Source: Flavobacteriaceae bacterium UBA7302
GTDB taxonomy: Bacteria > Bacteroidota > Bacteroidia > Flavobacteriales > Flavobacteriaceae
Length of the DNA stretch: 64,000 nt
NCBI GenBank assembly: GCA_002471825.1
Contig: DKQS01000011.1
Location: forward strand, 124,001 to 188,000
Reading direction: 5' to 3'
The notes beneath the pieces were generated by a model, which saw only the letters and a program-made list of their open reading frames with translations, searched no databases and had not been told where the DNA came from. The first letter of the stretch is position 1. The number at the start of each line of letters is the position of its first letter. Of this stretch, positions 9,433-18,925 are shown piece by piece. Both the position numbers and the translations under genes were made by a program.

Positions 9433-9449
9433 CGAACAAATACGAAGAT

Positions 9450-9863
9450 TTGGGAAGAATTTTGGCTCTTGATTATGGTACTGTCCGAACGGGAATAGCA
9501 GTGACAGACGAATTACAAATTATTGCAAGCGGACTCACTACTGTTGAAACGGATCATTTAATGGCGTTCTTAGAAAACTATTTCCAAGAGGAAGATGTCG
9601 AAGAAGTCATTATCGGAGAACCCAAACGTATGAGCAATGATGCCAGCACGGTGGAAACAGACATTCAGTCATTCATCCAATCTTTCCAAAAGAAATTTCC
9701 CAATATACCAGTGCAACGTATGGACGAACGTTTTACTTCAAAAATGGCGTTTCAAACCATGATTGATGGCGGACTCAAACGTAAGAAACGAAAAGACAAA
9801 GGCTTGGTTGATAAAATCAGTGCCACCATTATTTTACAGTCTTATCTTTATTATCAGAAATAA
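9450..9863 (+). CDS. ruvX: Holliday junction resolvase-like RuvX (YqgF family)
   Basis: This 137-residue RNase H-fold nuclease belongs to the YqgF/RuvX family, which acts in pre-16S rRNA processing and/or Holliday junction resolution. The acidic residue of LALDYG sits at the N-terminus, IIGEPKRMS lies near residue 55, MDERFTS near 91 and a DKGLVDKISATIILQ block at the C-terminus. The start is TTG: the codon is immediately followed by GRILALDYG, which is the normal family N-terminus, and no ATG is available upstream in frame. Confidence 0.93.
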   Translation: MGRILALDYGTVRTGIAVTDELQIIASGLTTVETDHLMAFLENYFQEEDVEEVIIGEPKRMSNDASTVETDIQSFIQSFQKKFPNIPVQRMDERFTSKMAFQTMIDGGLKRKKRKDKGLVDKISATIILQSYLYYQK

Positions 9864-9901
9864 GTTCATTCAATTTTAAAGCAAAAAACAATTCTATATT
9901 G

Positions 9902-9909
9902 TAATTTTG
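9902..9909 (+). promoter_or_regulatory. -7 element for def
   Basis: TAATTTTG matches TAnnTTTG and lies 19 bases before the proposed def ATG. Confidence 0.5.
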
Positions 9910-9928
9910 CAGCTGATTTATCTTGATT

Positions 9929-10519
9929 ATGATTTTACCTATTGTTGCTTACGGAGATCCTGTTCTAAGAAAAAAGGCAAAAGAGATCACTCCAGATTAT
10001 CCAAATTTAAAGGAATTGATTGCCAACATGAAAGAGACCATGTACAATGCCTCTGGCGTTGGTTTGGCAGCACCACAAATAGGCAAAGCTATTCGTCTTT
10101 TTGTAATTGATACCTCTCCCTTTGCTGAGGATGAAAGCCTAGAAGAAAGCGACAGAGCGACACTCAGAGACTTCAAAAAAGTGTACATCAACGCGAAAAT
10201 TTTGGAGGAAGAAGGACAAGAATGGGGATTCAATGAAGGATGTTTGAGCATACCCGATGTTCGAGAGGATGTGTACAGACAACCTAAAGTTACCATCGAA
10301 TATCAAGATGAAGATTTTAATACTCACACGGAAACCTTAGACGGATTGGCCGCCAGAGTATTTCAACATGAATACGATCATATTGAAGGAGTTCTATTTA
10401 CCGACAAACTCTCTTCATTGAAGAAACGTCTGTTGAAAAGAAAATTAGACAATATTTCTAAGGGAAAAATCAATGCTGATTATCGCATGCGTTTCCCGAA
10501 TCTTAAAAAAGGAAGATAA
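9929..10519 (+). CDS. def: Peptide deformylase
   Basis: Def removes the formyl group from the N-terminal methionine of new proteins and binds a metal ion. The three family motifs are present: GVGLAAPQIG near residue 43, EGCLSIP near 102 and QHEYDHIEGVLF near 147. The Cys and two His of these motifs are the metal ligands. I chose the ATG that gives MILPIVAYGDPVL, the usual family start, over a TTG two codons upstream. The protein is 196 residues. It starts an apparent operon with the DUF5606 gene and mazG. Confidence 0.95.
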   Translation: MILPIVAYGDPVLRKKAKEITPDYPNLKELIANMKETMYNASGVGLAAPQIGKAIRLFVIDTSPFAEDESLEESDRATLRDFKKVYINAKILEEEGQEWGFNEGCLSIPDVREDVYRQPKVTIEYQDEDFNTHTETLDGLAARVFQHEYDHIEGVLFTDKLSSLKKRLLKRKLDNISKGKINADYRMRFPNLKKGR

Positions 10520-10542
10520 ACTCACAAAATACTTTTCATTAC

Positions 10543-10956
10543 ATGGAATTTGAAAAAATAATTTCCGTTTCAGGAAAACCCGGATTATTCCACATCATCT
10601 CACAATCGAAAAATGCAGTGATTGCAGAGTCACTAATCGATAACAAAAGAGTAGCGATTAACGCAACTCAAAACATCAGTCTATTGGCCAACATTGCCAT
10701 TTATTCTTATGAAGGCGATGTAAAGTTGTTACAGATTTTCAAAACGATCTACGAGAAAGAAGCAGGAAAAGAAGCCATCTCGCACAAATCTAGCAACAAA
10801 GAATTGACCAATTACTTTTTAGAGGTATTACCTGAATATGATGAAGAGCGTGTGTATGCATCGAATATCAAAAAAGTGATTCAGTGGTACAATCTTTTGG
10901 TGAAAGTGGGATTGGATTTCTCGCAAATTGAAGAACAAGACGAGTTAGAAGCCTAG
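10543..10956 (+). CDS. DUF5606-family conserved protein
   Basis: This 137-residue soluble protein begins MEFEKIISVSGKPGLF and has no signal peptide. It matches the DUF5606 family, which in flavobacteria is typically found between def and mazG, as here. The N-terminal half looks like a small beta domain (SGKPGLFHIISQSKNAVIAESL). The rest is helical and acidic at its end. No catalytic motif is visible and the function is unknown. Its TAG stop overlaps the GTG start of mazG (TAGTG), implying coupled translation. Confidence 0.85.
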   Translation: MEFEKIISVSGKPGLFHIISQSKNAVIAESLIDNKRVAINATQNISLLANIAIYSYEGDVKLLQIFKTIYEKEAGKEAISHKSSNKELTNYFLEVLPEYDEERVYASNIKKVIQWYNLLVKVGLDFSQIEEQDELEA

Positions 10957-11735
10957 TGAACTCCAGAAAAGACCAATTACAAGCGTTTAACAGGTTGCTC
11001 GACATTATGGACGACCTGAGGGAAAAATGTCCTTGGGATAAGAAGCAAACGCTTGAAAGTCTGCGTCATTTAACCATCGAGGAGACCTACGAATTGGCAG
11101 ATGCCATACTCGATAATGATTTGGAAGAAATCAAAAAAGAGTTGGGCGATATTCTCCTACACATCGTTTTTTACGCCAAAATCGGTAGCGAAAAACAAGC
11201 CTTTGACATCGCTGATGTTGCCAATGCGATCAGCGATAAGCTGATTGACCGACATCCGCATATTTATGGAGACTTTGAAGTCAATGACGAAAAAGAAGTC
11301 AAAGAAAATTGGGAGAAACTAAAATTAAAAGAAGGCAAAAAATCGGTTTTAGAAGGTGTTCCAAGAAGCTTACCCGCTATGATCAAAGCCAATCGCATTC
11401 AGGATAAGGTGGCCGGTGTCGGATTTGACTGGGAGAAACCCGAACAAGTTTGGGAAAAGGTTCAAGAAGAATTGACCGAATTGAATGATGAACTGAAATC
11501 TGCAGATCAGGAAAAAATCGAAAAGGAATTCGGGGATGTGCTTTTTTCCATGGTGAATTATGCGCGCTTTATTGGTGTAAATCCAGAAAATGCGCTTGAA
11601 AAGACCAACAAGAAATTCATTCAACGGTTCCAATATTTGGAAGAAGCTTCAAAAAAAGTAGGGAAATCACTTCACGACATGACCCTTGCAGAAATGGATG
11701 TTTTCTGGGAGGAATCAAAAAAGCATTTTCAATAG
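10956..11735 (+). CDS. mazG: Nucleoside triphosphate pyrophosphohydrolase MazG
   Basis: MazG hydrolyses (d)NTPs to the monophosphate and pyrophosphate, cleaning damaged or surplus nucleotides. The 259-residue protein has two tandem MazG domains. The first has CPWDKKQTLESLRHLTIEE and the metal-binding EEIKKELGDILLH. The second has EELTELNDEL and KEFGDVLFSMVNYARF. The E-x-x-D metal motifs are intact in both. The start is GTG, overlapping the stop of the DUF5606 gene, and it gives the expected N-terminus. Confidence 0.94.
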   Translation: MNSRKDQLQAFNRLLDIMDDLREKCPWDKKQTLESLRHLTIEETYELADAILDNDLEEIKKELGDILLHIVFYAKIGSEKQAFDIADVANAISDKLIDRHPHIYGDFEVNDEKEVKENWEKLKLKEGKKSVLEGVPRSLPAMIKANRIQDKVAGVGFDWEKPEQVWEKVQEELTELNDELKSADQEKIEKEFGDVLFSMVNYARFIGVNPENALEKTNKKFIQRFQYLEEASKKVGKSLHDMTLAEMDVFWEESKKHFQ

Positions 11736-11758
11736 ACTTTTATTCATACTTTTAGGGT

Positions 11759-12484
11759 ATGAATGTATTGATCATCACCGGAGGCAGCAAAGGCATCGGC
11801 AAAGGAATTGCTGAATACTATGCAGCGAACGACTACCTTGTTTATTCTTTATCACGAACAAAATCCAATCTTAAAAAATGTGAAGAAGTGGAAGTCGACA
11901 TCCTTGATTTGCCCTTGGCAGAACAAAAATTGAACTACATCCTTCATAAAATCGACTTCAATTATGTGGATAAAATTACCTTGATTAACAATGCGGGGCG
12001 ACTCGGTAAAATAGCTTCTCTAGGAAATTTAAATGCTTCAGACATTGATACGTCCATCAAATTGAATACTACCGTTCCATTGGTGCTCTCCAATCTTTTT
12101 ATCGATGCAACGAAAGACTTGAAGTCAGAAAAACAAATTATCAATATTTCTTCAGGGGCGGCAGCCAATCCTTACGTAGGATGGTCAGTCTATTGCACTT
12201 CAAAAGCAGCCATCGATATGATGACCCGAACCATTGCGTTGGAGCAAGAAGGCCTTGCCAATGGCGTAAACTGTATGTCTATTTATCCTGGTGTAGTTGA
12301 TACCAACATGCAAACTCAAATTCGCAGCACCTCTATAGAAGACTTTAAAAATGTGGACCGCTTCATCGGTTTGAAACAAAACAATGAACTGTATACACCA
12401 GAATATGTAGGTCAACGAATTTATGAAATGGACCACGGTCAGCAATTGAACAATGGTGACATTCTGGACATTCGTTACAAATAA
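11759..12484 (+). CDS. Short-chain dehydrogenase/reductase (SDR), sepiapterin-reductase-like
   Basis: This 241-residue NAD(P)-dependent oxidoreductase has a Rossmann fold. The cofactor loop GGSKGIGKGIA is at residues 7-17, NNAG lies near residue 75, the catalytic Ser in INISSGAA near 130 and the YxxxK pair in YCTSK near 143. The C-terminal PGVVDTNMQTQIR block resembles sepiapterin reductase and YueD-type SDRs. The substrate cannot be assigned from sequence. It lies 23 bases after mazG and may be read through from it. Confidence 0.86.
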   Translation: MNVLIITGGSKGIGKGIAEYYAANDYLVYSLSRTKSNLKKCEEVEVDILDLPLAEQKLNYILHKIDFNYVDKITLINNAGRLGKIASLGNLNASDIDTSIKLNTTVPLVLSNLFIDATKDLKSEKQIINISSGAAANPYVGWSVYCTSKAAIDMMTRTIALEQEGLANGVNCMSIYPGVVDTNMQTQIRSTSIEDFKNVDRFIGLKQNNELYTPEYVGQRIYEMDHGQQLNNGDILDIRYK

Positions 12485-12523
12485 TTCCTATCTTTAGGTC
12501 AAATCAATCAAAATCAACCTATT

Positions 12524-13066
12524 ATGAAACGGATTATTTTCTTTTCCTTGATGACCGTATTTGCTTTTTCCAGATGTGGTGAAAATCACAAACACGAACA
12601 TAAACATGACGGAAAACATGAGCACAAACATGAGCACAAACATGAACACAAAGATCATCACGACAGCCATGATTTACACACCGCTTGGGAATATAAAAAT
12701 GTGGAAGCAGCAATTTTAGATTATGTGGAAGCCTTGTATGAGGCCGACTCCACACGAATCGTAAAAAGTGTCTATCCTGGTCTTCGAAAAGTTGGGTATT
12801 GGTTCAGTAATCGAGACAGTACTTATAGAGACAATTCCGAAATGACTTACGATCAATTGGTTTCTTTGGCTGCTCGTTGGAATAAAGATGGTAACAGAGT
12901 TACGAAAGATTCACCGAAAGACATCGAGATTTATGAAATCTATGACAAGACCGCTTCTGCACGATTGGTGGCCGAGTGGGGCATCGATTTCTTTCAACTT
13001 GGAAAATTTGATGGCAAATGGCAAATCGTAAATGTCATGTGGCAGAGTCCGCCAAAAGCCGAATAA
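12524..13066 (+). CDS. Exported histidine-rich protein with NTF2-like domain
   Basis: The 180-residue protein has an N-terminal export signal (MKRIIFFSLMTVFAFSRC). If that Cys is lipidated the lipobox is poor, with Arg at -1. Residues about 21-52 are an almost pure His/Lys/Glu/Asp tract built from repeats of HEHK, a likely binder of zinc, nickel or copper. Residues about 55-178 resemble the NTF2-like lumazine-binding family (EAAILDYVEALYEADSTR; LVAEWGIDFFQLGKFDGKWQIVNVMWQ). The function is unknown. It is followed within 25 bases by an FKBP lipoprotein, so the pair may act together in the periplasm. Confidence 0.72.
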   Translation: MKRIIFFSLMTVFAFSRCGENHKHEHKHDGKHEHKHEHKHEHKDHHDSHDLHTAWEYKNVEAAILDYVEALYEADSTRIVKSVYPGLRKVGYWFSNRDSTYRDNSEMTYDQLVSLAARWNKDGNRVTKDSPKDIEIYEIYDKTASARLVAEWGIDFFQLGKFDGKWQIVNVMWQSPPKAE

Positions 13067-13089
13067 CCAAAACCCAAAACAAACCCAAC

Positions 13090-13914
13090 ATGAAAAAATT
13101 ACTCACAATTATTGTAGGCATTGGCCTACTCGGGGCCTGTAATTCAGGTCCGAAAAAATCGGATCGCGGAATTGTACTCGGTGATACCATCACTAGCAAA
13201 ACCGGACTCAAATACATTTTCCTTAAAGAGGGTTTTGGCAGAAAAATAGACTCAGGTTCTATGGTAAAAGTGTATACTGACTTGTACCTCAACGATGCCG
13301 ACACCACCATTTGGAAAACCTCAGATAGCAAAGATTCGGTGTTTTCGTTCATTCACAAAAGCACTTCACTGATTTCTGGTTTTACGGAAATCCATAATTA
13401 TCTACAAGAAGGAGATGAAGTCATTGCCATCCTACCCGATTCTTTGGCTTATGGCAAACGTGGAAGGGGCATTGTACCACCAGGAGCAACCTTGGTTTAC
13501 AATCCGCTTGTTGTAAAATACGTTTCTGAGCCAAAAGCCATAATTACAGATACCATTATGTCTTTGATTAAAAACAAATCGGTCAAAGAAGCATTATCCT
13601 TTTATGAAATGGCCGTTGAAGACAAGACAACTATGAAATTTCATTCAGATGACAATAGTATGGTGAGCATTGCCATGGCCATCTCGAGAGATAGTTTGTA
13701 TGTTCAGCTTGAAGAATTTTCGGATTATTTTATTGAAAAGTCAAAGGATGCAGATGCTTTACAAAGCTTTTACTACGGAAAAATTCTTGCCTTGGAAAAC
13801 CTAGGAAAAATTGACGAAGCCATCAAAATGGCCAAACCTCTATCCGAAGGAAAACAGAATACCGCATACTGGAAAAATGTTCTCAAATCATTGGAAGAAA
13901 AAAATAAGAAGTAA
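13090..13914 (+). CDS. FKBP-type peptidyl-prolyl isomerase lipoprotein
   Basis: This 274-residue lipoprotein has a signal ending in LLGACNSG (lipobox LGAC), so the ATG before KKLLTIIVG is the start rather than a longer in-frame start inside the previous gene. Residues about 35-150 form an FKBP domain, with TSKTGLKYIFLKEG, GFTEIHNYLQEGDEVIAILPDSLAYG and GIVPPGATLVYNPLVVKY. A helical C-terminal region of about 120 residues follows, ending in a TPR-like GKILALENLGKIDEAIKMAK repeat. It probably assists folding of exported proteins in the periplasm. Confidence 0.88.
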   Translation: MKKLLTIIVGIGLLGACNSGPKKSDRGIVLGDTITSKTGLKYIFLKEGFGRKIDSGSMVKVYTDLYLNDADTTIWKTSDSKDSVFSFIHKSTSLISGFTEIHNYLQEGDEVIAILPDSLAYGKRGRGIVPPGATLVYNPLVVKYVSEPKAIITDTIMSLIKNKSVKEALSFYEMAVEDKTTMKFHSDDNSMVSIAMAISRDSLYVQLEEFSDYFIEKSKDADALQSFYYGKILALENLGKIDEAIKMAKPLSEGKQNTAYWKNVLKSLEEKNKK

Positions 13915-13916
13915 TG

Positions 13917-13947
13917 AAAAAGCCTCCAAATTTGGAGGCTTTTTTTA
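13917..13947. terminator. Bidirectional rho-independent terminator
   Basis: A perfect palindrome AGCCTCCAAATTTGGAGGCT is flanked by A residues on the left and seven T residues on the right. It terminates the FKBP transcript on the plus strand and lon on the minus strand. Confidence 0.88.
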
Positions 13948-16401
13948 TCAATCTAATTTCTTAGCATTCTTCACTTTGGTCTTGGTAAGCGCGATATCAA
14001 TAACTTGTTTCATATCGGTTACATAGTGAAATGACAGTCCTTTTAAATAAGACTCTTTTATTTCATTGACATCCTTACGGTTTTCCTCACAAAGAATGAT
14101 TTCCCTGATATTGGCTCTTTTAGCAGCAAGAATTTTCTCTTTGATTCCACCCACTGGCAATACCTTACCTCGTAAAGTAATCTCACCAGTCATGGCGATT
14201 TTACTCTTCACCTTACGTTGTGTAAAAGAAGAAATTAAGGATGTTAACATGGTAATACCTGCACTTGGTCCGTCCTTTGGCGTTGCTCCTTCAGGAACGT
14301 GGATGTGTACATTGTACTTTTCTAAAACTTCAGGTTTGATTCCGAAATCTTCAGCATTGGACTTGATGTATTGCATGGCAATGGTAGCCGATTCTTTCAT
14401 TACAGTACCCAAGTTACCCGTGATGGATAAATTTCCTTTTCCTTTTGACAAAATGGACTCAATAAAAAGAATGTCACCTCCTACCCGTGTCCAAGCCAGA
14501 CCAGTTACTACGCCAGCCACACCGTTATCTTCGTATTTATCTTTGAATCTAGGAACACCTAAAATCTCTTCGATCTTTTCTTTGGATAAAGCAATGTCGT
14601 ATTCCTCTTCCATAGCGATGGATTTGGCAGCAAATCGCACCAATTTGGCCACTTGTTTTTCCAATCCACGCACCCCAGATTCTCTGGTGTATCCTTCAAC
14701 CACTTGTTCAATCTGTGCCTTGCCTAATTTCAAATCTTTGGAAGTAAGCCCATGCTCTTTCAATTGTTTTGGCAATAAGTGTTTCTTGGCAATCTCCACT
14801 TTTTCTTCAATGGTATAACCCGTCACATTAATGATTTCCATACGGTCGCGAAGCGCCCAAGGAATCTGACTTAAACTATTGGCCGTGGCAATGAAAAGCA
14901 CTTTCGATAAGTCGTATCCGACTTCCAAATAATTATCATAAAATGCTGTATTCTGCTCTGGATCTAATACTTCCAACATGGCAGAAGAAGGGTCCCCTTG
15001 ATGACTAGCCCCTAGTTTGTCAATTTCATCCAATACAAACACCGGATTTGAAGTGCCCGCCTTCTTTAAGTTTTGAATCACTCGTCCTGGCATAGCACCA
15101 ATATAGGTCTTACGGTGTCCTCTGATTTCTGCCTCATCTCGCAATCCACCCAAAGACATACGAACATATTTTCTACCCAAGGCTTCGGCAATGGACTTTC
15201 CTAAGGAAGTTTTACCTACTCCAGGAGGCCCATACAAACAGATGATCGGAGATTTCATATCACCTTTTAGCTTCAAAACTGCCAAATGTTCAATGACTCT
15301 CTGTTTTACCTTTTCCAATCCGAAATGATCTCTATCTAGTATTTTTTGAGCGTTTTTCAAATCAAACTTATCTTGAGTATATTCTCCCCAAGGAAGTTCT
15401 AAAAACAATTCCAAATAACTTCGCTGCACTCCGTATTCCGCCATTTGCGGATTCATTCTTCTAAGTCTTCCTAGCTCCTTCTCAAATGTTTCACCAACTT
15501 CTTTCGACCATTTTTTGTCCTTGGCTTTGTTACGCATCTCTTCCAGCTCTTGTTCGTTGGATGAACCACCTAGCTCTTGTTGAATGGTTTTTAACTGCTG
15601 GTGCAAATAATACTCACGTTGTTGTTGGTCTAGGTCTTCTCGAGTTTTTGACTGAATGTCGTTCTTCAACTTTAACTTCTGAAGTTCCTTATTCAAATTC
15701 TTCAAGGTCAATAAGGCACGTTCTCGCAAGCTATCTTTCTCAAGAATCACCTGTTTTTGCATCACCTTCAAATCCATGTTCGACGCAATGAAGTTCACGA
15801 TGAAAGAACTCGATTGAATATTCTTAATGGCAAAAGAAGCCTCTGATGGCAACATCGGATTCTCCTTAATGACCTCCAAAGCTTGATCTTTAATCGACTC
15901 AATGATGGCATCAAATTCTTTTTGATCTCCCACTTCACGCTCTTCAAATGCCTCGGTAACTCTTGCTTTCAAATAAGGTTTTTCTTGAATAAGCTCATTG
16001 ATTTCAAATCGCTTTTTCCCTTGAATGATGACGGTGGTATTTCCGTCCGGCATTTTTAACACCCTCAAAATCTGAGCTACAACTCCTGTATGATAGATGT
16101 CGTTCAGTCCTGGCTGTTCAACACTTTCATTACGTTGTGCTACAACTCCAATGATCTTATCGCTCTTGTTCGCGTCGTTGATTAATTCTATCGATTTGTC
16201 TCTACCAGCCGTAATAGGAATCACCACACCCGGAAATAATACGGTATTTCGTAGGGGCAATATGGGTAATGTCTCTGGTACACTTTCACTATTGATCAGT
16301 TCTTCATCCTCAGGAGTCAATAAAGGGATTAACTCCGAATCCTCACCCATTACATCTTGAAAGGACAAACTGTCTAATTTTATAATTTTTGACTTGGCCA
16401 T
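13948..16401 (-). CDS. lon: ATP-dependent Lon protease
   Basis: This 817-residue cytoplasmic AAA+ serine protease degrades misfolded and regulatory proteins. A LonN substrate-binding domain spans about residues 40-240 ([17 protein letters not shown]). A helical segment follows, then the ATPase with GPPGVGKTS near residue 390 and FVLDEIDKL. The C-terminal protease domain has the catalytic Ser in PKDGPSAG near 710 and the catalytic Lys in the [11 protein letters not shown] block. The start is placed at the ATG before [10 protein letters not shown]; the frame continues 17 codons upstream, but that extension is atypical. A TATCTTTG promoter element is upstream. Confidence 0.96.
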   Translation of the reverse strand: MAKSKIIKLDSLSFQDVMGEDSELIPLLTPEDEELINSESVPETLPILPLRNTVLFPGVVIPITAGRDKSIELINDANKSDKIIGVVAQRNESVEQPGLNDIYHTGVVAQILRVLKMPDGNTTVIIQGKKRFEINELIQEKPYLKARVTEAFEEREVGDQKEFDAIIESIKDQALEVIKENPMLPSEASFAIKNIQSSSFIVNFIASNMDLKVMQKQVILEKDSLRERALLTLKNLNKELQKLKLKNDIQSKTREDLDQQQREYYLHQQLKTIQQELGGSSNEQELEEMRNKAKDKKWSKEVGETFEKELGRLRRMNPQMAEYGVQRSYLELFLELPWGEYTQDKFDLKNAQKILDRDHFGLEKVKQRVIEHLAVLKLKGDMKSPIICLYGPPGVGKTSLGKSIAEALGRKYVRMSLGGLRDEAEIRGHRKTYIGAMPGRVIQNLKKAGTSNPVFVLDEIDKLGASHQGDPSSAMLEVLDPEQNTAFYDNYLEVGYDLSKVLFIATANSLSQIPWALRDRMEIINVTGYTIEEKVEIAKKHLLPKQLKEHGLTSKDLKLGKAQIEQVVEGYTRESGVRGLEKQVAKLVRFAAKSIAMEEEYDIALSKEKIEEILGVPRFKDKYEDNGVAGVVTGLAWTRVGGDILFIESILSKGKGNLSITGNLGTVMKESATIAMQYIKSNAEDFGIKPEVLEKYNVHIHVPEGATPKDGPSAGITMLTSLISSFTQRKVKSKIAMTGEITLRGKVLPVGGIKEKILAAKRANIREIILCEENRKDVNEIKESYLKGLSFHYVTDMKQVIDIALTKTKVKNAKKLD

Positions 16402-16469
16402 ATATATTTTTTCTGTCAAGTTGACACGCAAAAGGATTGATTCCGTAAGCACTTTCTACCTACAACAAT

Positions 16470-16477
16470 CAAAGATA
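16470..16477 (-). promoter_or_regulatory. -7 element for lon
   Basis: The minus strand reads TATCTTTG, matching TAnnTTTG. It lies about 70 bases before the chosen ATG, leaving an untranslated leader and speaking against the longer 834-residue start. Confidence 0.5.
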
Positions 16478-16616
16478 AGCATTAGTCAACTCATTATCAG
16501 CTTATTACTAAAATGATTTCATTATTATCTTTTCTAAAAGTCCAATTCTCATGCCAAAGCCATCTAAGGAAATACCGAAGTTTTGTGGTAAATTAGCTAG
16601 GAACAGCGCCAATGAT

Positions 16617-18440
16617 ATGAAAAACTTGAAATACACAACTTACTTACTTTTCCTCCTACTTTCCATAGTTCCATTTTGTGATCTCAAAAGTCAAGTAACC
16701 ATTGAGAAGTTGGAAGATAATTGGCAATTAAAAATTAACGGAGAAGACTTTGAAATCCACGGAATCACCTTTGGTCCAGTGGATGATACAGCCAACTACG
16801 ATGCCTATTTCAAGGACTTGCAATCGCTGGGAGTCAATGCGATTCGAACTTGGGCGACTGGTAAGAACGCAAAAAAATTACTTGATACGGCCGACAAATA
16901 CGGGATTAAGGTGATGATGGGTATTTGGATGCGACATGGAAGACCAGGAATGGAAGACGATGATTCTTTTAATTACCTGAAGGATAAAGAAGGCATGAAA
17001 GCCATGTATGACAATGCCATTAACGTTGTAACAACCTATAAAGATCATCCGGCAGTACTCACTTGGGGAATCGGAAATGAGGTGTATCTGAACATGGCAA
17101 CGGATGAAGAAAAACTCGCCTATTCGAAGCTCTTGGAAAAGATTTGTAAACAGATGAAAACGATTGACCCCAATCACCCAATCACCTCAGTAGAAGCTTG
17201 GACATTCGGAATTGAGTGGTGGCATAAACACGTTCCCTCTATCGATATTTACGGATTGAACACCTATGGATTTGGAGCCAATCTTTTACAAGGGGAATTG
17301 GACAAAATGAAGGTGGACAAACCTTACATCGTTTCTGAATTTGGTGTTCGAGGTGAATGGGATATAAAAGCCATGAGAAACAACATCAAAATTGAACCTA
17401 CCGATACTGAGAAATATGAAGCCATTGCAAATGGAGTTCCGAATTGGATCCTAAACAAACCCAATAATTTGGGCGTATTTGTTTTTCATTACAGTGATGG
17501 AAATCAACATATGGCTCCTTGGTTATTTACGCATTACAAAGGAGCTAAAAGACCTCAATACTGGGCGGTACGTAAAGTCTTTACAGGAAAAGAACCTAGC
17601 AATAAGGTGCCAAAAATTCTAAAATTTTCATTACCAGACGGATCCTTTGAAAGTGGTACCTGGGTGAAGGTTACCTTAACGGTTTCTGATACTGAGAAGG
17701 ATATCAAGACGGTAAAGTTTTCGTTCAATCATAGAGAAGGTAGCCGAAAGCGCAGGGATCAAATCAATACTTTGGAATTTCGAGGTACCTTGAAAAATGG
17801 TTATGAAATTAAACTCCCAAAGATCCATGGAGCCATTAAAGTATATGCAGAAGTTTATGACGAAGCCAACAATGTGGGAATCGCTTCAAGCTCTGTAATG
17901 GTGACGGATAAAGAGGAGCAGAAGAAAAAATTCTTGGTACCAAAGGCGAACTTACCCTTCTATGTGTATCGAGATGCAGAGAATATGCCCTATACGCCAT
18001 CGGCCTATATGGGTAACGTAAAAGGAATGCAGGTAGATATGGCTCATACTAAAAATGTGAAATCGGGAAAAACAGCCATTGAACTGAAATATACGGAGTC
18101 TAAAAATTGGTATGGCCTAGGATTGGTGGATCCCGCAAATGATTGGGGTGACATTCTTGGAGGATATGATATCTCTGGGGCTCGAACCTTCAGCTTTTGG
18201 GCCAAAGCAAGTTACAAAGGTGTGAAAGCCAAAATTGGTTTTGGTATGATCGAACAAAATAAAAAGTACCCCGATTCTGCTATTAAAACCGAAGAGTTTG
18301 TACTCACCGATCAATGGAAAAAATACACAATTAAAACCAAAAGATTAAACCTAAGCCATATTCGTTCTGGTTTTGTATTGTTTGCAGCAGCCAACGGATT
18401 TCAGCATACGATTTACCTAGATGATATCGTTTTTGAATAA
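16617..18440 (+). CDS. Secreted GH-A clan glycosidase (GH2-type TIM barrel) with C-terminal binding domain
   Basis: The 607-residue exported protein has a signal peptide (about residues 1-25, after a start at MKNLKYTTYLL). Residues about 35-330 form a TIM barrel like the catalytic domain of GH2, with NAIRTWATG, the acid/base Glu in GIGNEV near 154 and the probable nucleophile Glu in VSEFGVRGEW near 239. This spacing is that of clan GH-A retaining hydrolases. Residues about 340-440 look like an Ig-like beta domain, and residues about 450-607 like a galactose-binding-type carbohydrate-binding domain (TFSFWAKA; TIYLDDIVFE). The sugar substrate is unknown. It leads an operon with an NTF2-like protein and a HAD phosphatase. 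Confidence 0.82.
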   Translation: MKNLKYTTYLLFLLLSIVPFCDLKSQVTIEKLEDNWQLKINGEDFEIHGITFGPVDDTANYDAYFKDLQSLGVNAIRTWATGKNAKKLLDTADKYGIKVMMGIWMRHGRPGMEDDDSFNYLKDKEGMKAMYDNAINVVTTYKDHPAVLTWGIGNEVYLNMATDEEKLAYSKLLEKICKQMKTIDPNHPITSVEAWTFGIEWWHKHVPSIDIYGLNTYGFGANLLQGELDKMKVDKPYIVSEFGVRGEWDIKAMRNNIKIEPTDTEKYEAIANGVPNWILNKPNNLGVFVFHYSDGNQHMAPWLFTHYKGAKRPQYWAVRKVFTGKEPSNKVPKILKFSLPDGSFESGTWVKVTLTVSDTEKDIKTVKFSFNHREGSRKRRDQINTLEFRGTLKNGYEIKLPKIHGAIKVYAEVYDEANNVGIASSSVMVTDKEEQKKKFLVPKANLPFYVYRDAENMPYTPSAYMGNVKGMQVDMAHTKNVKSGKTAIELKYTESKNWYGLGLVDPANDWGDILGGYDISGARTFSFWAKASYKGVKAKIGFGMIEQNKKYPDSAIKTEEFVLTDQWKKYTIKTKRLNLSHIRSGFVLFAAANGFQHTIYLDDIVFE

Positions 18441-18454
18441 ATAAACAATTAATC

Positions 18455-18925
18455 ATGACAAAAAAAATCAACACCTTAGTCGCCCTTTTTTTACTAGCTT
18501 TTAGCAGTATGGGGTTTGCACAGAATTTTTCTGGCGACGCCAAGGATATCGAACAAATTCTGGGAAATATCAAAAGTTTCTCTGCTCACGTGATGGCCTC
18601 CAATTATCAAGAAATTGGCAATGCCTATACCGAAGACGCAAAAATTTTTCCTTCCAACAAAGACATCATCGCGGGAAAACAGAATATCATCAAATACTGG
18701 ATTCTGCCCAAGGGATTTCGCACCAAATATCACAAAATCACACCGCAAGAGATTAAAGTTATCGGAGATGAAGCCTATGATTATGGGTATTACGAAGGTA
18801 CAACCGCTAGACCCAATGGAAGTGAATCCAACTGGAAAGGGAAATATGTAATCATTTGGAAGAAAGTTGCCGACGATTGGAAAATTTACTTGGACATTTG
18901 GAATCCAATAGCATCTTCAAAATGA
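18455..18925 (+). CDS. Exported SnoaL/DUF4440-like (NTF2 superfamily) protein
   Basis: The 156-residue protein has a clear signal peptide ending near SSMGFAQ. The remaining 130 residues fit the NTF2-like DUF4440/YybH group: a helix ending ASNYQEIGNAYTEDAKIFPSN, then GKQNIIKYW, ending in GKYVIIWKKVADDWKIYLDIWN. This fold has a cavity that binds small hydrophobic ligands or acts as a small enzyme. The specific role is unknown. It is 14 bases after the glycosidase, and its TGA overlaps the ATG of the HAD gene (ATGA). Confidence 0.82.
   Translation: MTKKINTLVALFLLAFSSMGFAQNFSGDAKDIEQILGNIKSFSAHVMASNYQEIGNAYTEDAKIFPSNKDIIAGKQNIIKYWILPKGFRTKYHKITPQEIKVIGDEAYDYGYYEGTTARPNGSESNWKGKYVIIWKKVADDWKIYLDIWNPIASSK

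Noticed and set aside
13018..13089. Longer start for the FKBP protein
   Set aside because: The extension overlaps the preceding gene and would hide the lipoprotein signal. The ATG before KKLLTIIVG gives an ideal lipobox.
14066..14818. 250-codon open frame on the plus strand opposite lon
   Set aside because: It is antisense to the conserved Lon protease domain, has no promoter, and its composition is a mirror of the lon codons. It is a shadow frame.
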